64,000 nucleotides of DNA from Streptomyces violaceusniger (GTDB taxonomy: Bacteria; Actinomycetota; Actinomycetes; Streptomycetales; Streptomycetaceae). Positions 53,157-62,986 of this stretch are shown here, in pieces. The stretch's first letter is position 1. The number at the start of each line of letters is the position of its first letter. The notes under the pieces are model-generated. The model did not search any database. It was not told the DNA's origin and was given only the letters and a program-made list of their open reading frames with translations. The stretch is from assembly GCA_005405945.1 (NCBI GenBank), contig BJHW01000001.1:4154001-4218000 (forward strand), written 5' to 3'. Both the position numbers and the translations under genes were made by a program.

Positions 53157-55849
53157 CTATCCGGACGTGGGCGGGGTCGTGAGGGACACATCCGCCGACG
53201 GACCGGCACCCGTGGCGGTCAGGGCAGCGATCGAGAACGTGTACGCGGTGCCCGGGCGCAGCTTGCCGATCACCCGCAGCATCCCCTTGGCCCGGGGCTG
53301 GGAGACCAGGACGTCCCGGCCGGTCACGGTGGCGGTGCGGCCGTCGGAGACGGTGATCCGGTAGCCGATGACCGGGGTGTCGCCGGTGGCCTTGGGCGGG
53401 GTCCAGGACAGCGTCGCCGCCGTGGCCTCGGCGTTGGCCTTCACGCCGGTGGGGGCGTCGGGCAGGGCGCCGGAGCCGCCCGCCGTGGGCGTGACGGGAG
53501 CGGCGGGCAGCGACCTCTCGCTCTGCCCCACCCCGTTGTGGGCCGTGACGGTCACCGTGTACGGCGTGCCGTTGGTGAGCCCGTCGACCCGCGCGTACGC
53601 GATCCGCTTGAAGCGCGCCGCCGGGACGGCGGTGGAGACGGTCCGGGCGCCGTCAGAGGACGTCGCGGTGACGGTGTACGAGGTGACCGGGGAACCGCCC
53701 TCGACGTACGACGGGTTCCAGGTGACGTACACCGAGCCGTCCGCCGCGAAGTCGCCCACGCGGGTGGGTGCTTCGGGCACCGAGTCGGCGGCGAACGTGC
53801 GGCCGAGCAGCCCCCGGTAGCGGGGTTCGAGACCGGCCGTGGCCACGATGTCGGCCGGTGCCTTGGACGGATCGGCCAGGATGTGGTTGCCGCTGGTCAC
53901 CACGCCCTTGTCGTCCCCGTCGGGGTCGCCCTGCTCCCAGTGGTTGTCCGCGATCCGGGTCGGGTCGTTGTTGCCGAGGCCGTCGCGGTAGTCGATGTGC
54001 TTCGCCGCCACGTCGGCCTGGGCGCCGTAGAGGACGTTGCCCTCGACCGTCACATACGTACAGCCGTTGTCGGTGTAGACCGACCGGCCCAGGCCCCACT
54101 GGCCGTGGATGACATTGCCGGTGACCTTCTCCCCGTCGGCGAGGGAGCTGCCGGTGAGCCCCTGGGTGTAGATGCCGCCGCCGTCGTCGAGCGCCTGCAT
54201 GTAGTCGAAGATGAGGTTGTTGGACACCCGGTTGCCGCGGGAGACATTGGCCGTGGCCGGTTTGCCGATCTTGTCGGGCCAGCCGCCCCAGCCCATCGAG
54301 ATCGCCGAGTACGCGACATGGTCGATCTGGTTGTGGGCGATGGTGTTGTCGCGGGTGTAGCCGTTGAGGATGGCGACGCCGCCGTGGTACTCGCGGGGCA
54401 GCGCGTAGAGGTGGTTGTTCGTCACCGACACCGCGCTGGTGAGGTCGGCGTCGCTGCCCGGCTCCGGCGCGTCGACCCCGCCGATCTCCATGCCGTTGCC
54501 GGAGATGTCGGTGAAGACGTTGCCGCGTACGGTCGCGTTCCGCGTCCCGGTGCCGAGTTCGAGCCCGGCCGCGCCGAGGTGGGTGAAGGCGTCGTCGGAG
54601 AACTCGATGTCACGGCCGTGGCTGATGGCCACGTTGCCGGGCATCTTGGTCCAGGACGCGTACGGGCAGGTGCCGCCCGGGGTGTACCCGCACAGCCCCT
54701 GGGTCTTCCAGCCCTCCGGGCCGGTCACCGTATAGCCCGCCTGCACCTCGGAGAAGCCCTCGGGCGAGGAGGGGGTGAGCCAGGTGGCGTACGAGAACTC
54801 GATACCGCGCAGGGCGATGTCGTGCAGCGGCGCGCGCCCGGTGCCCCGCCCGTCCACCAGCTTCTCCAGGACCGGCGCCTCCACGTCGGCGGTGCGCGGG
54901 TCCTCCCGGGGCGCGGGCGGTAGTAGACGGTGCGGGTGTGCCGGTCGAGGTACCACTCCCCGGGCTGATCCAGGACCTCGAAGGCGTTCTCGACATAGCC
55001 GGGCAGCGCGCCGCCCGTGAGCTTGGCGGGGCCGACCATGTTGATGCTGCGGCCGGGGATGTCGGGGAACTCCACGCGCCTGGTGGAGTTGTCCCAGCAC
55101 GGCTGGGCCATGGTGACGGTGGCGCCGGTCATCGAGCCGATCGGGCAGCGCGGTTCGGTCCACGGGCCGAGTCCGTACTGCTGGATGTTCCACAGCGCCT
55201 CACCGCTGGGGTAGACGAACTCGATGTCCGACGGATTGCGCCAGCGGGCGAGGGTGTCGGCGGACGCGGTGTAGCCGGTGGCGGTGGCGGTGAGGGTCAC
55301 CGGAATCGGCCCGCGCGCCCGCTGGGCGCGGACGCCGTTCACATACAGCTGCCGGGTGTCGTCCAGTCCGGCGGGCGCGGGCGCCGACCACAGCCCGGCG
55401 CCACCCTTGACCGGCCGCCAGCCCCGGACCGCCCGCCCACCGCTGAACACGGTGCCCCGGCTGCCCTGCCAGATGACGCGGTGTCCGTTGCCCCCGGAGT
55501 CACGGGCGTCGAGGACGAGCGGACGGGCGAGCCGGTACGTGCCCGGCGCGAGGTGCACCGTAAGGTCGCCGCTTTGGTGCGGGACGCGCTTCCGTACGAG
55601 GTCGCGGGCGCGCTCGGGGGTGCGGACGGGGGCGGTGCGGGTGCCGGAGGCGCCGTCGTCGCCGTTGGGCGCGACATAGACATCGGCGGTGGAGCGGGGA
55701 GTGCGTGCGACGGCGTCGGCGGTGCCGCCGAAGGCGGCGCCGAGGGTGGCGAGGGTGGCTAAGACGGCCGCGACGGCGACGGCGGCTCTCGGGGCCGCCT
55801 TACGGGCCTTACGGACGGTCCGGATGCGTGAGCGTACGTACTCCGACAT
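53157..55849 (-). CDS. secreted right-handed beta-helix protein with two FN3 domains, GH141-like (frame broken near 54908)
   Basis: About 897 residues after adding one G near 54908. ATG 55849 has GGGAGGG; signal AAVAVAAVLATLATLGAAFG. N-terminal region STADVYVAPNGDDGASGTRT, PERARDLVRKRVPHQSGDLT, HLAPGTYRLARPLVLDARDS and FSGGRAVRGWRPV is the pattern of beta-helix glycosidases such as GH141. Beta-helix coils: GLELGTGTRNATVRGNVFTD, ISGNGMEIGGVDAPEPGSDA, RVSNNLIFDYMQALDDGGGI. Two FN3 domains at the C-terminus (APTRVGDFAADGSVYVTWNP and APTGVKANAEATAATLSWTP). Probably a polysaccharide-active enzyme; the substrate is unknown. Confidence 0.8.
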
Positions 55850-56096
55850 GTCCCTCCCTGCGGAACCTTGCTGGAACCCTGCTGGAGCCCCTTGGAGCTC
55901 GTGGAGTGGAGTGGAGCGACCCCGGGAAAGGTAGGATCTATGAGCGGAGCACGTCAATACAGCGGCTTCGAATCGCCTTGCTTCGCCTCTCGGACGTCAA
56001 TTCATTGGATCTCTTGCTCCGGTGAGCACCTTACGGACGCCATGGGAGCACCGGGACAGCGCCGGAACGGCGCCCGGTGCTCCCACCTCACGGATG

Positions 56097-56768
56097 TCAG
56101 GACGCGGTGTCGCCGTCGTACAGCACGACGTACCGAGCGCGGACCTCGCCGCCCTCCGGAAGCCGCCAGCCCGCGCTGACATGGCCCCGGACCCCGGTGG
56201 ACTCCGCACCGGAGTCCGGGCGCAGAACGCGCGTCACCTGGAGGGCGGGGCCCCCGTCGCCCAGCACCACACGGGTGCCGTCCGGCCCGTTCGCGACGGC
56301 CGGGGCCCCCGCGGCCCCGGCCGGGACGTCGAGTCCGGCTCCGGTCACCTCGGCCGTGACGGACGGGTCCGGGGTGTGGGACTGGCTCTGCGCCTGCGGT
56401 TCGGCGCGGCCCTGGAGGAGCGCGATCAACTGGGCCACCAGCACCGGATCGTGCGGCCCGTCGTAGATCCACCGCCGGCCCAGCACCCCGTGCTCGGTCG
56501 TGCCGATGAGGGCCTGCTCGGCTCCGTCGAGCGGCGCCGCGCGGTAGGTCATCGGTACGTGGTACCAGGCGGGCCGGTCACCGGCGTCGTCCTGGACCAC
56601 CATGAACTCGATCCCCACCTCGCCCTCCGGGTCGTCGAGCCGGAAGCCCCCGACCCTGGACAGCTCCGGCGGGCGCCGCGCGGCGGCGTACCACGGCTGC
56701 CGGGGCAGCCACGGGGTGAGGAGCTCCAACTTGGTCGGGCTCAACGTGGTCTTGTGAATGATCGACAT
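56097..56768 (-). CDS. maltokinase N-terminal cap-like domain protein
   Basis: About 223 residues. SIIHKTTLSPTKLELLTPWL, PRQPWYAAARRPPELSRVGG, FRLDDPEGEVGIEFMVVQDD and YHVPMTYRAAPLDGAEQALI, GTTEHGVLGRRWIYDGPHDP match the cap domain that precedes maltokinase/aminoglycoside phosphotransferase domains, found alone in many actinomycetes. There is no kinase domain. ATG 56768 is chosen because homology starts there. It may bind trehalose- or maltose-type ligands (inference). Confidence 0.78.
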   Translation of the reverse strand: MSIIHKTTLSPTKLELLTPWLPRQPWYAAARRPPELSRVGGFRLDDPEGEVGIEFMVVQDDAGDRPAWYHVPMTYRAAPLDGAEQALIGTTEHGVLGRRWIYDGPHDPVLVAQLIALLQGRAEPQAQSQSHTPDPSVTAEVTGAGLDVPAGAAGAPAVANGPDGTRVVLGDGGPALQVTRVLRPDSGAESTGVRGHVSAGWRLPEGGEVRARYVVLYDGDTAS

Positions 56769-56832
56769 GCCGTATGAACGCCTTCCGCTCGTCGTGCGCT
56801 TCCCGGCCGCCAGCACTGTCTCACGGCGCGCG

Positions 56833-56867
56833 AAAGGGCCCGACGCGCCGTGCGCGCCGGGCCCTTT
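56833..56867 (-). terminator. terminator after the secreted Pro/Lys-rich protein
   Basis: A 10-bp perfect stem AAAGGGCCCG / CGGGCCCTTT (56833-56842 with 56858-56867) closes a 15-nt loop, 34 bp past the stop at 56901. Confidence 0.75.
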
Positions 56868-56900
56868 GACGGCCGGCCCCCCACCTGGCCGGCCGGTGGA

Positions 56901-57539
56901 TCAGGAGCGGGTCGCGCGGGTCGCCTCGACCGCCGTGGTCTTCGCGTCCGCGGACGGCTTGGTGGCCCGGTGCCCGTCCTTGGGCAGGACGATCACGCAG
57001 ACCTTCCCCGGCTTCCCCGGCTTACCGGGCTTGGTGGGCTTACCGGGCTTGGCGGGCTTGGCCGGGGTCGTGGGCGTGGTGGGCTTGCCGGGCTTCGTGG
57101 GGAAGGCGGGGACGGAGTCCGAGTTCCCGGAGCCACGCTTGATCACCACGACCTTGCAGGTCTTCCCGGGGTGGGTCGGGAAGGCGGGGATCACGACGCA
57201 GGTGTCGTCGTGCCCGCGGGAGCGGTCCTTCGACACCGCGATGGCCTTCTTACCGGCGACCTTGCCCGCCTCGGTCAGCTTGACCGGCTTGGCATGCTCA
57301 ACCACCTTGCCCGGCTTGGTCGGCTTGGTCGGCGTGGCGCTCTCGTCGTCGGCCCGGATCACACAGAGGGCCGGACCGTGGGACGTCTTCCCCTTGGCGG
57401 CGGAGGCCGACGCCGAGGAGGACTGGGAGGCCGAGGCCGAGGCGGGGGCCGTGGCCCCCAGCGCCAGGGCGCCGGCCGCCACGGCGAGCACGACACCGCG
57501 CCGCTTCGCGGCCGAGACACGGGGCAGGGAACGAGACAT
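56901..57539 (-). CDS. secreted low-complexity Pro/Thr/Lys/Gly-rich protein
   Basis: About 212 residues. Signal GVVLAVAAGALALGATAPAS-A, then a spacer SASQSSSASASAAKG. Repeated short motifs P-T-K-P-G-K and P-A-K-P-G-K-P-T occupy the second half, with four cysteines in C-V-I/V contexts (ALCVIRADDES, DTCVVIPAFPT, KTCKVVVIKRG, KVCVIVLPKDG) spaced along the chain. It may be a wall-associated, disulfide-stabilised fibrous protein. I do not recognise a family. It is divergent from the two-component system and shares the triple-box intergenic region, so it is a candidate target. Confidence 0.6.
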   Translation of the reverse strand: MSRSLPRVSAAKRRGVVLAVAAGALALGATAPASASASQSSSASASAAKGKTSHGPALCVIRADDESATPTKPTKPGKVVEHAKPVKLTEAGKVAGKKAIAVSKDRSRGHDDTCVVIPAFPTHPGKTCKVVVIKRGSGNSDSVPAFPTKPGKPTTPTTPAKPAKPGKPTKPGKPGKPGKVCVIVLPKDGHRATKPSADAKTTAVEATRATRS

Positions 57540-57624
57540 GGGCACAGCTCTCCTTCACTCAGGGGGTTGCACTGGCTGCCGATGAACCCTTGATCCGTCG
57601 GCGCACTCACCGTGGCGCACCGAT

Positions 57625-57690
57625 GCTGAGTCCTCGCTGAATCACCTGAGGCCCCGCTGAAGCCGGTCCCGGTTTCAGCGGGGCCTCAGC
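57625..57690. promoter_or_regulatory. three copies of a 16-bp box TTCAGCG(G/A)GG(C/A)CTCAG in the divergent promoter region
   Basis: Copies: leftward at 57641-57626, leftward at 57661-57646, rightward at 57674-57689. The last two form a perfect 16-bp inverted repeat around a 12-nt spacer. The cluster sits between the secreted-protein gene (leftward) and the OmpR-type regulator (rightward), 23-87 bp before the latter's GTG. Repeated 16-bp sites are typical for OmpR-family dimers, so autoregulation is likely (inference). The 57646-57689 dyad could also fold as an RNA hairpin. Confidence 0.65.
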
Positions 57691-57712
57691 TTGCCCGTGC
57701 CATCCTGACCGC

Positions 57713-58390
57713 GTGCGCATACTGGTGGTGGAAGATGACGCCCGGCTCCGCGAGCTGCTCACCGAGGGCCTGGAGCAGGAGGGTTTCACCATCGAGACGG
57801 CGGCGGACGGGCTGAGCGGCCTGGCGTTCGCCCGGTCCGGCGAGTACGCGGCGATCGTGCTGGATGTGATGCTCCCCGGGTGCTCCGGCTATCAGCTGTG
57901 CTCGCGACTGCGCGAAGAGGGCGACTGGACGCCGATCCTGATGCTCACCGCCAAGGACGGCGAGTACGACGAGGCCGATGGGCTCGATGTGGGCGCGGAC
58001 GACTATCTGACCAAGCCGTTCTCGTTCGTCGTCCTGATCGCCCGGGTGCGGGCCCTGGTGCGGCGCGGCGGACTGGACCGGCCCGAGGTGCTGGAACTGG
58101 GCGATCTGCGGCTGGAGCCCGCGGCGTTGGCCTGCGCGCGCGGGACGGACGAGGTCACGCTCACGGCCAAGGAGTTCGCCGTGCTGGAGTACCTCGCGCG
58201 CCGCGCCGGGCAGGTGGTCTCCAAGTCCGAGATCGTGCAGAGCGTGTGGGACGCCGCGTACGACGGCGGGGCCAATCTGGTCGAGGTCTACATCCGCAGT
58301 CTGCGCCGGAAGATCGATGTGCCGTACGGACGGCGGTCGATCCGCACGATACGGGGCGCGGGCTATCTGCTGGCCCGCGACGGAGGGTGA
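57713..58390 (+). CDS. OmpR/PhoB-family response regulator
   Basis: A 225-residue two-domain regulator. Receiver: MRILVVEDDARLRELLTEGL (acidic pair), phosphoacceptor Asp51 in EYAAIVLDVMLPGCSGYQLC, T in PILMLTAKDG and K in YLTKPFSFVVLIARVRALVR. DNA-binding winged helix: VTLTAKEFAVLEYLARRAGQ, VVSKSEIVQSVWDAAYDGGA, NLVEVYIRSLRRKIDVPYGR. GTG 57713. The histidine kinase follows 5 bp after the stop. The target may include the divergent secreted protein and itself through the triple box. Confidence 0.93.
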   Translation: MRILVVEDDARLRELLTEGLEQEGFTIETAADGLSGLAFARSGEYAAIVLDVMLPGCSGYQLCSRLREEGDWTPILMLTAKDGEYDEADGLDVGADDYLTKPFSFVVLIARVRALVRRGGLDRPEVLELGDLRLEPAALACARGTDEVTLTAKEFAVLEYLARRAGQVVSKSEIVQSVWDAAYDGGANLVEVYIRSLRRKIDVPYGRRSIRTIRGAGYLLARDGG

Positions 58391-58394
58391 AACG

Positions 58395-59871
58395 GTGGGG
58401 CGCACAACGGGCTCAGAACGCATCGCGGGCGCGGAACGCATCCCGGGCTCGGAACGCATCCCGGGAGCGGAACGCATGGCGCACGGGCAGCCGGAGTCGG
58501 AGGGCGCGCGGACCCGCCGCCCGCGCCTGACCTCCGGGTTGAGCGTGCGGGCCAAGGCCGTGCTCGCGGCCGCCGGGACCGTGGCCTTCGCGATCGCGCT
58601 GTGCATGCTGGCCCTGGTGCTCGCCCTCCAGCACAACCTCCGCGCCAGCGCCGACCTGGACGCCCGGAAGGCCGCCGTGTCGATCAAGGGCCAGCTGGGG
58701 AAGACCGCGACCATGCCGCAGCGGGTGTTCGTCGTCGCCCCCGGCGCGGTGACGATCAAGGACGCCGCCGGCCGGACAGTCACCCCACGACCCCGACGGA
58801 GCCCGGCTCGCAGGGATCGACCGGGCTCTCGAGGCTCCCCGCCGAACCCACCGAGCCCACCGAGCCCACCGGCCCCACCGCCCCTCCGAACCCGCCAAGC
58901 CCGTAGCGGCCGGACAGCCGTACAGCGTGACGGTGAGCCCCTCGACCACCTCCCTCGACAGCGCCACCGGCCTGCTGCTGCGCCAGGCCGCCCCCGCGGC
59001 CGCCGGTCTGGTGCTGTTCGTGGCGGGGCTCACCTGGCTGCTGGTGGGCCGCGCCCTGCGCCCGGTCGCCGCGATGCGGCGGGAGTTCACCGAGATCACC
59101 GAGCGCGATCTGCACCGCCGGGTGCCGGTGCCCCGGGCGCGCGACGAGATCCACCGGCTGGCCCGGACCATGAACGCCACCCTGGACCGGCTGCACCGGG
59201 CCATGACCCGGCAGCGGCAGTTCGTGGCCGACGCCTCGCACGAGCTGCGCAGCCCCATCGCGGCCGTACGCGCCCAGCTCGAGCTGGTCCTGGCCCGCCC
59301 GTCGCGCACCGACTGGCCGGTCGCCGTGCACAAGGCGCTGCGGGACACCGACCGGCTCCAGGCCGTCGCCTCCGACCTGCTGCTGCTCGCCCGGCTCGAC
59401 GTGCGGGAGGCGCCGCCCAAGACCGCGGTGGACCTCGGCGCGCTGGCGGCCGAGGAGGTACGGCGCCACCCGGGCGCGCTGACGATGGACCAGCTCGCCG
59501 AAGCCGGGGGCCGGGAGCGGGCCGCCGTCGTGACCGGCAGCCGGGTGCAGCTGTCCCGGCTGCTCACCAACCTCACCGACAACGCCCGCCGCCACACCCG
59601 TACCACCGTCTCGATCACCGTGGCGGTCCACGGCGGCCTGGTCGAACTGGCCGTGGACGACGACGGCCCCGGCATCCCCGAAGGCGACCGCGAGCGCGTT
59701 TTCGAGCGGTTCACCCGGCTGGATGATGCCCGGGCCCGCCAGGACGGCGGCACCGGTCTCGGCCTCGCCATCGCCAATGACATCGCTCACGCCCACGGCG
59801 GCACCCTTACGGTGCTCACCAGCCCGCGGGGCGGGGCTCGCCTGCTGTTGCGCCTGCCACGGGCGGCGTAG
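58395..59871 (+). CDS. sensor histidine kinase (frame broken near 58785 and 58882)
   Basis: About 492 residues after adding two Cs. GTG 58395; the N-terminal about 35 residues are tandem repeats (GSERIPGAER). TM1 AVLAAAGTVAFAIALCMLAL; extracellular linker rich in EPTEPTEPTGP; TM2 APAAAGLVLFVAGLTWLLVG; HAMP ALRPVAAMRREFTEITERDL. H-box QRQFVADASHELRSPIAAVR; N-box LSRLLTNLTDNARRHTRTTV; G-boxes VDDDGPGIPEGDRERVFERF and GGTGLGLAIANDIAHAHGG. Cognate of the upstream regulator. The Pro/Thr-rich sensor loop is unusually simple, so the stimulus is not predictable. Confidence 0.92.
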
Positions 59872-59999
59872 CCGGACCTCGACCCCGGTGCGGACGCGGT
59901 TTCCCAGTCGTGAGAGTTTGGCAACTACCGGACCAGACTGATCAGTTGGTCAGTAGTATCTGCCCTTTCTTGGCCGTGTCCCAGATGGAGGTGTCGAAG

Positions 60000-61439
60000 G
60001 TGCTGTCGGGGACGGGGGCCGTCGTGCTGGCCGCGTCCGCGGTGCTGGTACTGGTGTTATTACTGTGCCTCACCTGGGTGGTCAGGCTTCGCCGCGCGCT
60101 CGCGGAGGCGCGTAGGGCGACCGAGCGAGAACGAGCCGTTTCCGAGCGGGAACGAGCCAATGCGGCACAAGAGCGGGCGCTGGCGGCCGAGCGCGGCGAG
60201 GAGGTCGCCCGACTGGCCGCCGTACAGACCGATCTGGACGAGGCGGCGCGCCGGGAGCGGATCCTGCGCGACTCGGTCCAGGCGTCGTTCGAGTCCGTGG
60301 CCCGCAATATGCACGCCATGTCGATGGTGCAGCAGCAGGTCCTCGACGGCCTGGAGCAGTACGTCGAGGACGCCGCGCTGATGGGCGAGGTCATGAAGGC
60401 GGATCACGCCGCCGCCCAGATGACCCGTAAGGCCCAGACGCTGCTGGTGATGTGCGGGATCTGGCCCGCGCGGCGGGAGACCCGGCCGGTGTCGCTCTTC
60501 GACTGTGTGCGGGGCGCCCAGTCGCGGATCGTGGAGTTCGGCCGGGTGGACGTCCACGGCGGTCAGACCCTCTACGCGGTGGCCCCCGCCGTGGAGGGCC
60601 TGATGCACGCGGTGGCCGAACTCCTGGAGAACGCCACGGTCTTCTCGCCCTCCCGCACCCAGGTCGCGGTCGCCATCCGGGAGGTCGCGGCGGGCGCGGT
60701 CATCGAGATCGACGACGCCGGGCTCGGGATGCCGCCGGACGTGCTGGAAAAGGCCGTGGGCCAGCTGCGGGACGGTCTTGACCTGGCCCAGCTGGGCGCG
60801 GTGCCCCGGCTGGGGCTCGCCTGTGTGGGGCGCTGGTCGCGGGAGCTGGGCTTCGGCGTCGAACTGTCCACGGCGTCGGCGTACGGCGGTACGCGGGTGG
60901 TGGTCTTCGTACCGCACCGGCTGCTGACCGAGCAGACGAGCGCCGTACGGGCGGCGGACCACAAGCCGGTGGTCGTGGAGCCCGTGGTCGTCGGCACGGT
61001 GAACCAGGACGCGGGCGGCGCGGGGCTCGGCCAGGCCGCCGCGGACCCCGCCGGGGGCCCGCTGAACGGCGTGTCCGTGGACGACATCCCCGGCGCGCCC
61101 GACGCCCCCGCGCCCCTCGGCACCGGGCTGCCCCGGCGCCGCAACCGCCGCCGCCCGGCCTCCGGAGCCGCCCCGGCCGCCACGGCCCTCTCCACCGACA
61201 CGGCCGACACGGCCGGTCTCACGACCGCCTCCGGCGCCCCGGCCCGCGCCGCACCCGCCCCGCCGCCCGCGGCAGCCCCCTGGACACCCGAGGCCGCCCG
61301 CGCCTCCATCACCAGCGTCCTCTCCGGCACCCGCCGCGGACGTGCGGAGGCGGAAGCGGACGCGGAGGCGGAGGCGGAGGCCGTACAGCCCGAGGATGAA
61401 TCGAGTCCGGACCGAGAAGACCGAGAGGGAGGCCGGTAG
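60000..61439 (+). CDS. cvnA: conservon protein CvnA, membrane histidine-kinase-like
   Basis: About 479 residues from GTG 60000, which lies 8 bp after GGAGG; ATG 59985 is an alternative without a ribosome site. TM segment AVVLAASAVLVLVLLLCLTW, then a long charged coiled coil (ERERAVSERERANAAQERAL). HATPase_c: AVAELLENATVFSPSRTQVA and EIDDAGLGMPPDVLEKAVGQ, RLGLACVGRWSRELGFGVEL. The C-terminal about 120 residues are Pro/Ala-rich and acidic (EAEADAEAEAEA). Together with B, C and D it forms the conservon module, a eukaryotic G-protein-like membrane complex in Streptomyces. TAG overlaps the cvnB GTG. Confidence 0.9.
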   Translation: MLSGTGAVVLAASAVLVLVLLLCLTWVVRLRRALAEARRATERERAVSERERANAAQERALAAERGEEVARLAAVQTDLDEAARRERILRDSVQASFESVARNMHAMSMVQQQVLDGLEQYVEDAALMGEVMKADHAAAQMTRKAQTLLVMCGIWPARRETRPVSLFDCVRGAQSRIVEFGRVDVHGGQTLYAVAPAVEGLMHAVAELLENATVFSPSRTQVAVAIREVAAGAVIEIDDAGLGMPPDVLEKAVGQLRDGLDLAQLGAVPRLGLACVGRWSRELGFGVELSTASAYGGTRVVVFVPHRLLTEQTSAVRAADHKPVVVEPVVVGTVNQDAGGAGLGQAAADPAGGPLNGVSVDDIPGAPDAPAPLGTGLPRRRNRRRPASGAAPAATALSTDTADTAGLTTASGAPARAAPAPPPAAAPWTPEAARASITSVLSGTRRGRAEAEADAEAEAEAVQPEDESSPDREDREGGR

Positions 61440-61888
61440 TGGCCGGAACCATATCCAGGTTGCCCGACGTTGGATGGATGCTGCGTCCGCTGACCGGGAT
61501 CCCCGGGGTGCGCCATGCCGTCGTCGTCTCGGAGGACGGTCTGCGCATGGGCCACGACTCCGCCGAGGAGCTGACCGGCGAGGTGTCCCGGCTGGGGGTG
61601 GACGAGGCCGAGTCGCTGGCCGCCGCCTGTGCCGCGCTCACGGTCACCAGCCAGTCCACAGTGTCGCTGCTGTTCGGCGACGAGGCGGGGGTGCGGCAGC
61701 TGATGATCGAGTCCGACAGCGGGTTCGTGCTGTTCACCTCGGCCGGTCAGGGCGCCTCGCTGGGGGTGGCCACCGACACGGATGCGGATGTCGGCCTGGT
61801 GGCCCAGCAGATGCAGTTACTGGTCGCGAAGATCGGTGCCCATCTGAGCAGCCAGCCGCGGGAGCCGATGGGCCGCCCGGCGTCATGA
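61439..61888 (+). CDS. cvnB: conservon protein CvnB, roadblock/LC7
   Basis: A 149-residue roadblock/LC7 protein: PDVGWMLRPLTGIPGVRHAV, VSEDGLRMGHDSAEELTGEV, LAAACAALTVTSQSTVSLLF and GASLGVATDTDADVGLVAQQ. Such proteins act as GTPase-activating or scaffolding partners of CvnD-type GTPases. GTG 61439 shares its G with the cvnA stop; its TGA overlaps the cvnC ATG. Confidence 0.93.
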   Translation: MAGTISRLPDVGWMLRPLTGIPGVRHAVVVSEDGLRMGHDSAEELTGEVSRLGVDEAESLAAACAALTVTSQSTVSLLFGDEAGVRQLMIESDSGFVLFTSAGQGASLGVATDTDADVGLVAQQMQLLVAKIGAHLSSQPREPMGRPAS

Positions 61889-62250
61889 GCCGACCCGGCG
61901 AGGAACGCACCACGGCCGCGGTGCGCCCCTATGTGATCACACGGGGGCGCGCCGGTTCCTCACGGGATGCTCTGCCGCTGGAAACGCTCGTCGTGGCGTC
62001 CGGGAACGCGCTGCCGCCGCATCTCCAGCCCGAGTACCGGCGGATCGCCGACTTCTGCCAGGGGCTGCTGTCCGTGGCGGAGGTCGCCGCCCATCTCGGT
62101 CAGCCACCGGCCGTGGTGCAGGTGCTGCTCGCGGATCTCATCGACTGGGGGCACATCGTGGCGCGTCCGCCGATCCGGGTGGCCAAGCGAAAACGTGCCG
62201 ATTTGGACTTGCTGAGGAAGGTGCTCGATGGGCTTGAGAGCAAGCTCTGA
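61885..62250 (+). CDS. cvnC: conservon protein CvnC, DUF742
   Basis: A 121-residue DUF742 protein: RPYVITRGRAGSSRDALPLE, TLVVASGNALPPHLQPEYRR, ADFCQGLLSVAEVAAHLGQP, AVVQVLLADLIDWGHIVARP. It contains a winged-helix-like segment. It overlaps cvnB by ATGA, and its last 23 bp overlap cvnD. Confidence 0.93.
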   Translation: MSRPGEERTTAAVRPYVITRGRAGSSRDALPLETLVVASGNALPPHLQPEYRRIADFCQGLLSVAEVAAHLGQPPAVVQVLLADLIDWGHIVARPPIRVAKRKRADLDLLRKVLDGLESKL

Positions 62251-62986
62251 GATCTCGATGGCCGGTACGGACGGCACAACCAGGACCGACCACATGGCCC
62301 ACCCGGGCCACGCGAACCGCACGACACGCACGACCCGCACGACCCGCACAGACCACACCAACGAGACAGGCGAGACGGGCGATACGGACGACATGGATGA
62401 CATGGACGACACCCCCGTCATGTACGTGGAGTCCAGCGTGGCCGGGGCGGCCAAGATCCTGGTGGTCGGCCCGATGGGCGTCGGCAAGACCACGCTGATC
62501 GGCACGGTGTCGGAGATCAAGCCGCTGTCCACCGAGGCGACGATGAGCCAGGCCGGGGCGCGGCTCGACACCAAGGTGCGGCCGTCGAAGACCACGACCA
62601 CCGTCGCGCTGGACTTCGGGCGGATCACCCTGGGCGGCGAGCTGGTGCTGTACCTCTTCGGCACCCCCGGCCAGCAGCGGTTCCTCCCCGCCTGGAAGGA
62701 CCTGGCGCGCGGGGCGCTGGGCGCGCTCGCGCTGGTCGACACCCGCGACCTGGAGGCGTCCTTCGACGCGATCGGGCATCTGGAGGACCTGGACGTGCCG
62801 TTCTCCGTGGCCGTCAACGCCTTCCCGGACAGCAAGCCGCACAGCGAGGACGACCTGCGCTCCGCGCTCGATCTGCTCCCGCACACCCCGCTGGTCATCT
62901 GTGACGCCCGGGAGCACAAGTCCTCGGTCCAGGCGCTGATCTCGCTCGTCTCGCATCTGATCGAGACGCTGACGGAGGTGTCATGA
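62228..62986 (+). CDS. cvnD: conservon protein CvnD, Ras-like GTPase
   Basis: About 252 residues. P-loop KILVVGPMGVGKTTLIGTVS, switch-region DTKVRPSKTTTTVALDFGRI, G3-like LYLFGTPGQQRFLPAW and N-x-F-P-D in place of NKxD (VAVNAFPDSKPHSEDDLRSA). The N-terminal about 60 residues before MYVESSVAG are a His/Thr/Asp-rich repeat (RTTRTTRTTRTDH, DDMDDMDD), unusual for the family. It starts inside cvnC; a later start near the conserved domain cannot be excluded. Its stop overlaps the P450 ATG. Confidence 0.9.
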   Translation: MGLRASSEISMAGTDGTTRTDHMAHPGHANRTTRTTRTTRTDHTNETGETGDTDDMDDMDDTPVMYVESSVAGAAKILVVGPMGVGKTTLIGTVSEIKPLSTEATMSQAGARLDTKVRPSKTTTTVALDFGRITLGGELVLYLFGTPGQQRFLPAWKDLARGALGALALVDTRDLEASFDAIGHLEDLDVPFSVAVNAFPDSKPHSEDDLRSALDLLPHTPLVICDAREHKSSVQALISLVSHLIETLTEVS

